Shown here piece after piece: positions 13,298-14,667 of a stretch of 14,667 bases of DNA; position 1 is the stretch's first letter, and every line of letters begins with the position of its first letter. The stretch is from Actinomycetes bacterium (lineage in GTDB: Bacteria; Actinomycetota; Acidimicrobiia; Acidimicrobiales; Palsa-688), in contig JAKAXN010000074.1 of the NCBI GenBank assembly GCA_021816565.1, positions 1 to 14,667 on the forward strand. Direction: 5' to 3'. The notes below the pieces were generated by a model. It saw only the letters and a program-made list of their open reading frames with translations. It was not told the origin of the DNA and searched no databases. Position numbers and translations under genes: made by a program.

Positions 13298-14667
13298 ATG
13301 GACGCCGAAGCAGGCCGGCTGCACCAGGCCGATCGGGGGGACCTGCCCTGGAGGCGCTGGGGCCCCTATCTGTCGGAGCGGGCCTGGGGAACGGTGCGGG
13401 AGGACTACTCCGCGTCGGGGGACGCCTGGGGGTACTTCCCCTTCGAGCACGCCCACTCCCGGGCGTACCGCTGGAACGAGGACGGCATGGCCGGGATCTG
13501 CGATGACCAGCAGATCCTCTGCCTGGCCCTGGCCCTGTGGAACGGGGTGGACCCCGTGTTCAAGGAGCGGCCCTACGGGCTGACCGGGGAGCAGGGCAAC
13601 CACGGCGAGGACGTCAAGGACTACTGGTGGTACCTCGACGCCACGCCCACTTCTTCCTGGCTCAGGTGGCGCTACCACTACCCCCAGGCCCGGTTCCCCT
13701 ACGAGGACCTGCTGCAGACCAACCGGGCCCGGTCGCGTACCGACCCGGAGTACGAGCTGCTCGACACCGGGGTGTTCGACGGGGACCGGTACTGGATCGT
13801 GACCTGCACGTGGGCCAAGGGTGGTCCGGAGGACCTGTTGTGCCGTATCGAGGTGCGCAACGCCGGGCCCGAAACGGCCGCCATCGACGTGCTCCCGACG
13901 GTCTGGTTCCGCAACCGCTGGTCGTGGGACGGGGCCGGTGTCCGCCCGGTGATCACCCAGAGCGGTCCCGGCGTCCTCGACATCCGCGACGACACCGTCG
14001 GGCAGTGGCGGCTGGCCTGGGCCGGCGAGGGCGAGGCCCTCTTCTGCGACAACGAGACCAACGACGCGAAGCTCTACGGCACCACCGGACCGGCCTACCC
14101 GAAGGACGGGATAGCCGACCACGTGATCTCCGGCGCCGACAGCGTCAACCCGGCCCGGACCGGCACCAAGGCGGCGCTGCGGTACCACCTGTCGGTACCG
14201 CCCGGCGCGACGGCGGAGATCAGGCTGCGGTTCTGGAAGCCCGGCGAGGGCGCCCGTCCCACCCCCAGCGCCGCCGAGGGGGATCTGACCCGGGGCTTCG
14301 AGAAGGTGGTGGCCGACCGCTCGGCGGAGGCCGACGCCTTCTACGCCTCGCTCACCCCGGCCGGGGCATCCGAGGACGAGGGGCGGGTACTCCGCCAGGC
14401 GGCGGCCGGCATGCTGTGGTCGAAGCAGTTCTTCCACCTCGACGTGGCCCGCTGGCTGTCGGGCGACCCGGCCCAGCCCCCAGCGCCGCCGGGGCGGGGG
14501 CGGATCCGCAACGGCGACTGGACCCACCTCAACAACCGGGACGTCATATCGATGCCCGATCCCTGGGAGTACCCGTGGTACGCATCGTGGGATCTGGCAT
14601 TCCACTGCGTGGCCCTGGCCCACCTGGATCCCGGGTTCGCCAAGCGGCAGCTGATCCTCCTGTGCCG
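13298..14667 (+). CDS. GH63/MGH1-like glycoside hydrolase ('glucosidase'), 5' part
   Basis: The frame opens at ATG 13298 and runs without a stop for 456 codons to the window edge, so the gene continues to the right; relatives are about 850-900 residues long. The N-terminus matches the bacterial glucosidase family related to GH63 and mannosylglycerate hydrolase. Visible blocks are WRRWGPYLSERAWGTVREDY (18-37), HSRAYRWNEDGMAGICDDQQ (53-72), ALALWNGVDPVFKERPYGLT (77-96), GNHGEDVKDYWWYLDATPT (100-118), EYELLDTGVF (151-160) and PTVWFRNRWSWD (200-211). A beta-sandwich N-domain gives way near residue 365 to the start of an (alpha/alpha)6 barrel, with WEYPWYASWDLAFHCVALAHLDP (423-445); Asp432 in WDLAFH is the probable general acid. 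No signal peptide is visible, so it is probably cytosolic and acts on an alpha-glucoside or compatible-solute-type substrate. Upstream GAGG is too close (2 nt) to be a good ribosome site; no other in-frame start precedes the conserved region. Confidence 0.88.
   Translation, partial: MDAEAGRLHQADRGDLPWRRWGPYLSERAWGTVREDYSASGDAWGYFPFEHAHSRAYRWNEDGMAGICDDQQILCLALALWNGVDPVFKERPYGLTGEQGNHGEDVKDYWWYLDATPTSSWLRWRYHYPQARFPYEDLLQTNRARSRTDPEYELLDTGVFDGDRYWIVTCTWAKGGPEDLLCRIEVRNAGPETAAIDVLPTVWFRNRWSWDGAGVRPVITQSGPGVLDIRDDTVGQWRLAWAGEGEALFCDNETNDAKLYGTTGPAYPKDGIADHVISGADSVNPARTGTKAALRYHLSVPPGATAEIRLRFWKPGEGARPTPSAAEGDLTRGFEKVVADRSAEADAFYASLTPAGASEDEGRVLRQAAAGMLWSKQFFHLDVARWLSGDPAQPPAPPGRGRIRNGDWTHLNNRDVISMPDPWEYPWYASWDLAFHCVALAHLDPGFAKRQLILLC

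Noticed and set aside
13203..13583. 126-codon plus-strand frame over the start of the hydrolase
   Set aside because: It overlaps the hydrolase in another frame and gives a Pro/Arg/Gly-rich sequence; the hydrolase frame is the coding one.
13241..14623. 460-codon minus-strand frame opposite the glycoside hydrolase
   Set aside because: The plus-strand frame has many conserved family blocks; the antisense frame is Val/Gly/Pro-rich with no motifs.

Overview
This is a gene-dense, very GC-rich window of bacterial chromosome, most likely from an actinomycete and possibly a deep-branching or uncultured lineage such as Acidimicrobiia. That placement is inferred. It rests on the base composition, the heavy use of GTG/TTG starts, a CofC/FbiD enzyme for coenzyme F420, an HU protein with a long Lys/Ala tail like mycobacterial HupB, and a RibD-like reductase resembling M. 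tuberculosis Rv2671. I see no mobile element, CRISPR array, rRNA or tRNA. The window reads as ordinary core chromosome.

Layout. Positions 1-345 (+) hold the 3' end of a small Cys-containing protein of unknown function. Positions 359-2953 (+) encode a secreted, probably lipid-anchored beta-propeller with about ten Asp-box (BNR-like) repeats. It converges on a four-gene minus-strand operon that reads right to left: RpiB-like sugar-phosphate isomerase (8626-8219), RibD-C-type reductase (8222-7482), ribonuclease HII (7485-6775), and a 1256-residue full-length ABC exporter carrying both halves in one chain (6765-2995). Its genes overlap by 4 bp twice (GTGA and TTGA), with a 9-bp gap before the transporter.

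Divergent from that operon is a plus-strand pair, cofC/fbiD (8714-9301) and a PIG-L/LmbE-type deacetylase (9298-10062), joined by an ATGA overlap. Both sides of the divergent region carry a TANNNT -10-like hexamer 6-7 nt before a GTG start, so both operons look leaderless. A strong two-way hairpin terminator (10090-10128) separates the deacetylase from the HU gene (10677-10168, -). The HU gene lies downstream of a LonA protease (13203-10852, -), with a hairpin and a promoter-like region between them. Divergent from lon, a GH63/MGH1-like glucosidase begins at 13298 (+) and runs off the right edge.

How the genes fit together. CofC makes the activated side-chain precursor of F420. RpiB and RibD-like proteins belong to pentose-phosphate and flavin/pterin-type chemistry, so the divergent region may link precursor supply to flavin/deazaflavin metabolism, but this is speculative. 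The lon-hup pair is a familiar housekeeping arrangement. The cofC...hup neighbourhood resembles M. tuberculosis Rv2983...Rv2986c. I found no convincing new defence or mobile system. The most interesting points are the fused asymmetric ABC exporter, the atypical RpiB active site, the cofC-deacetylase coupling, and the Asp-box lipoprotein.
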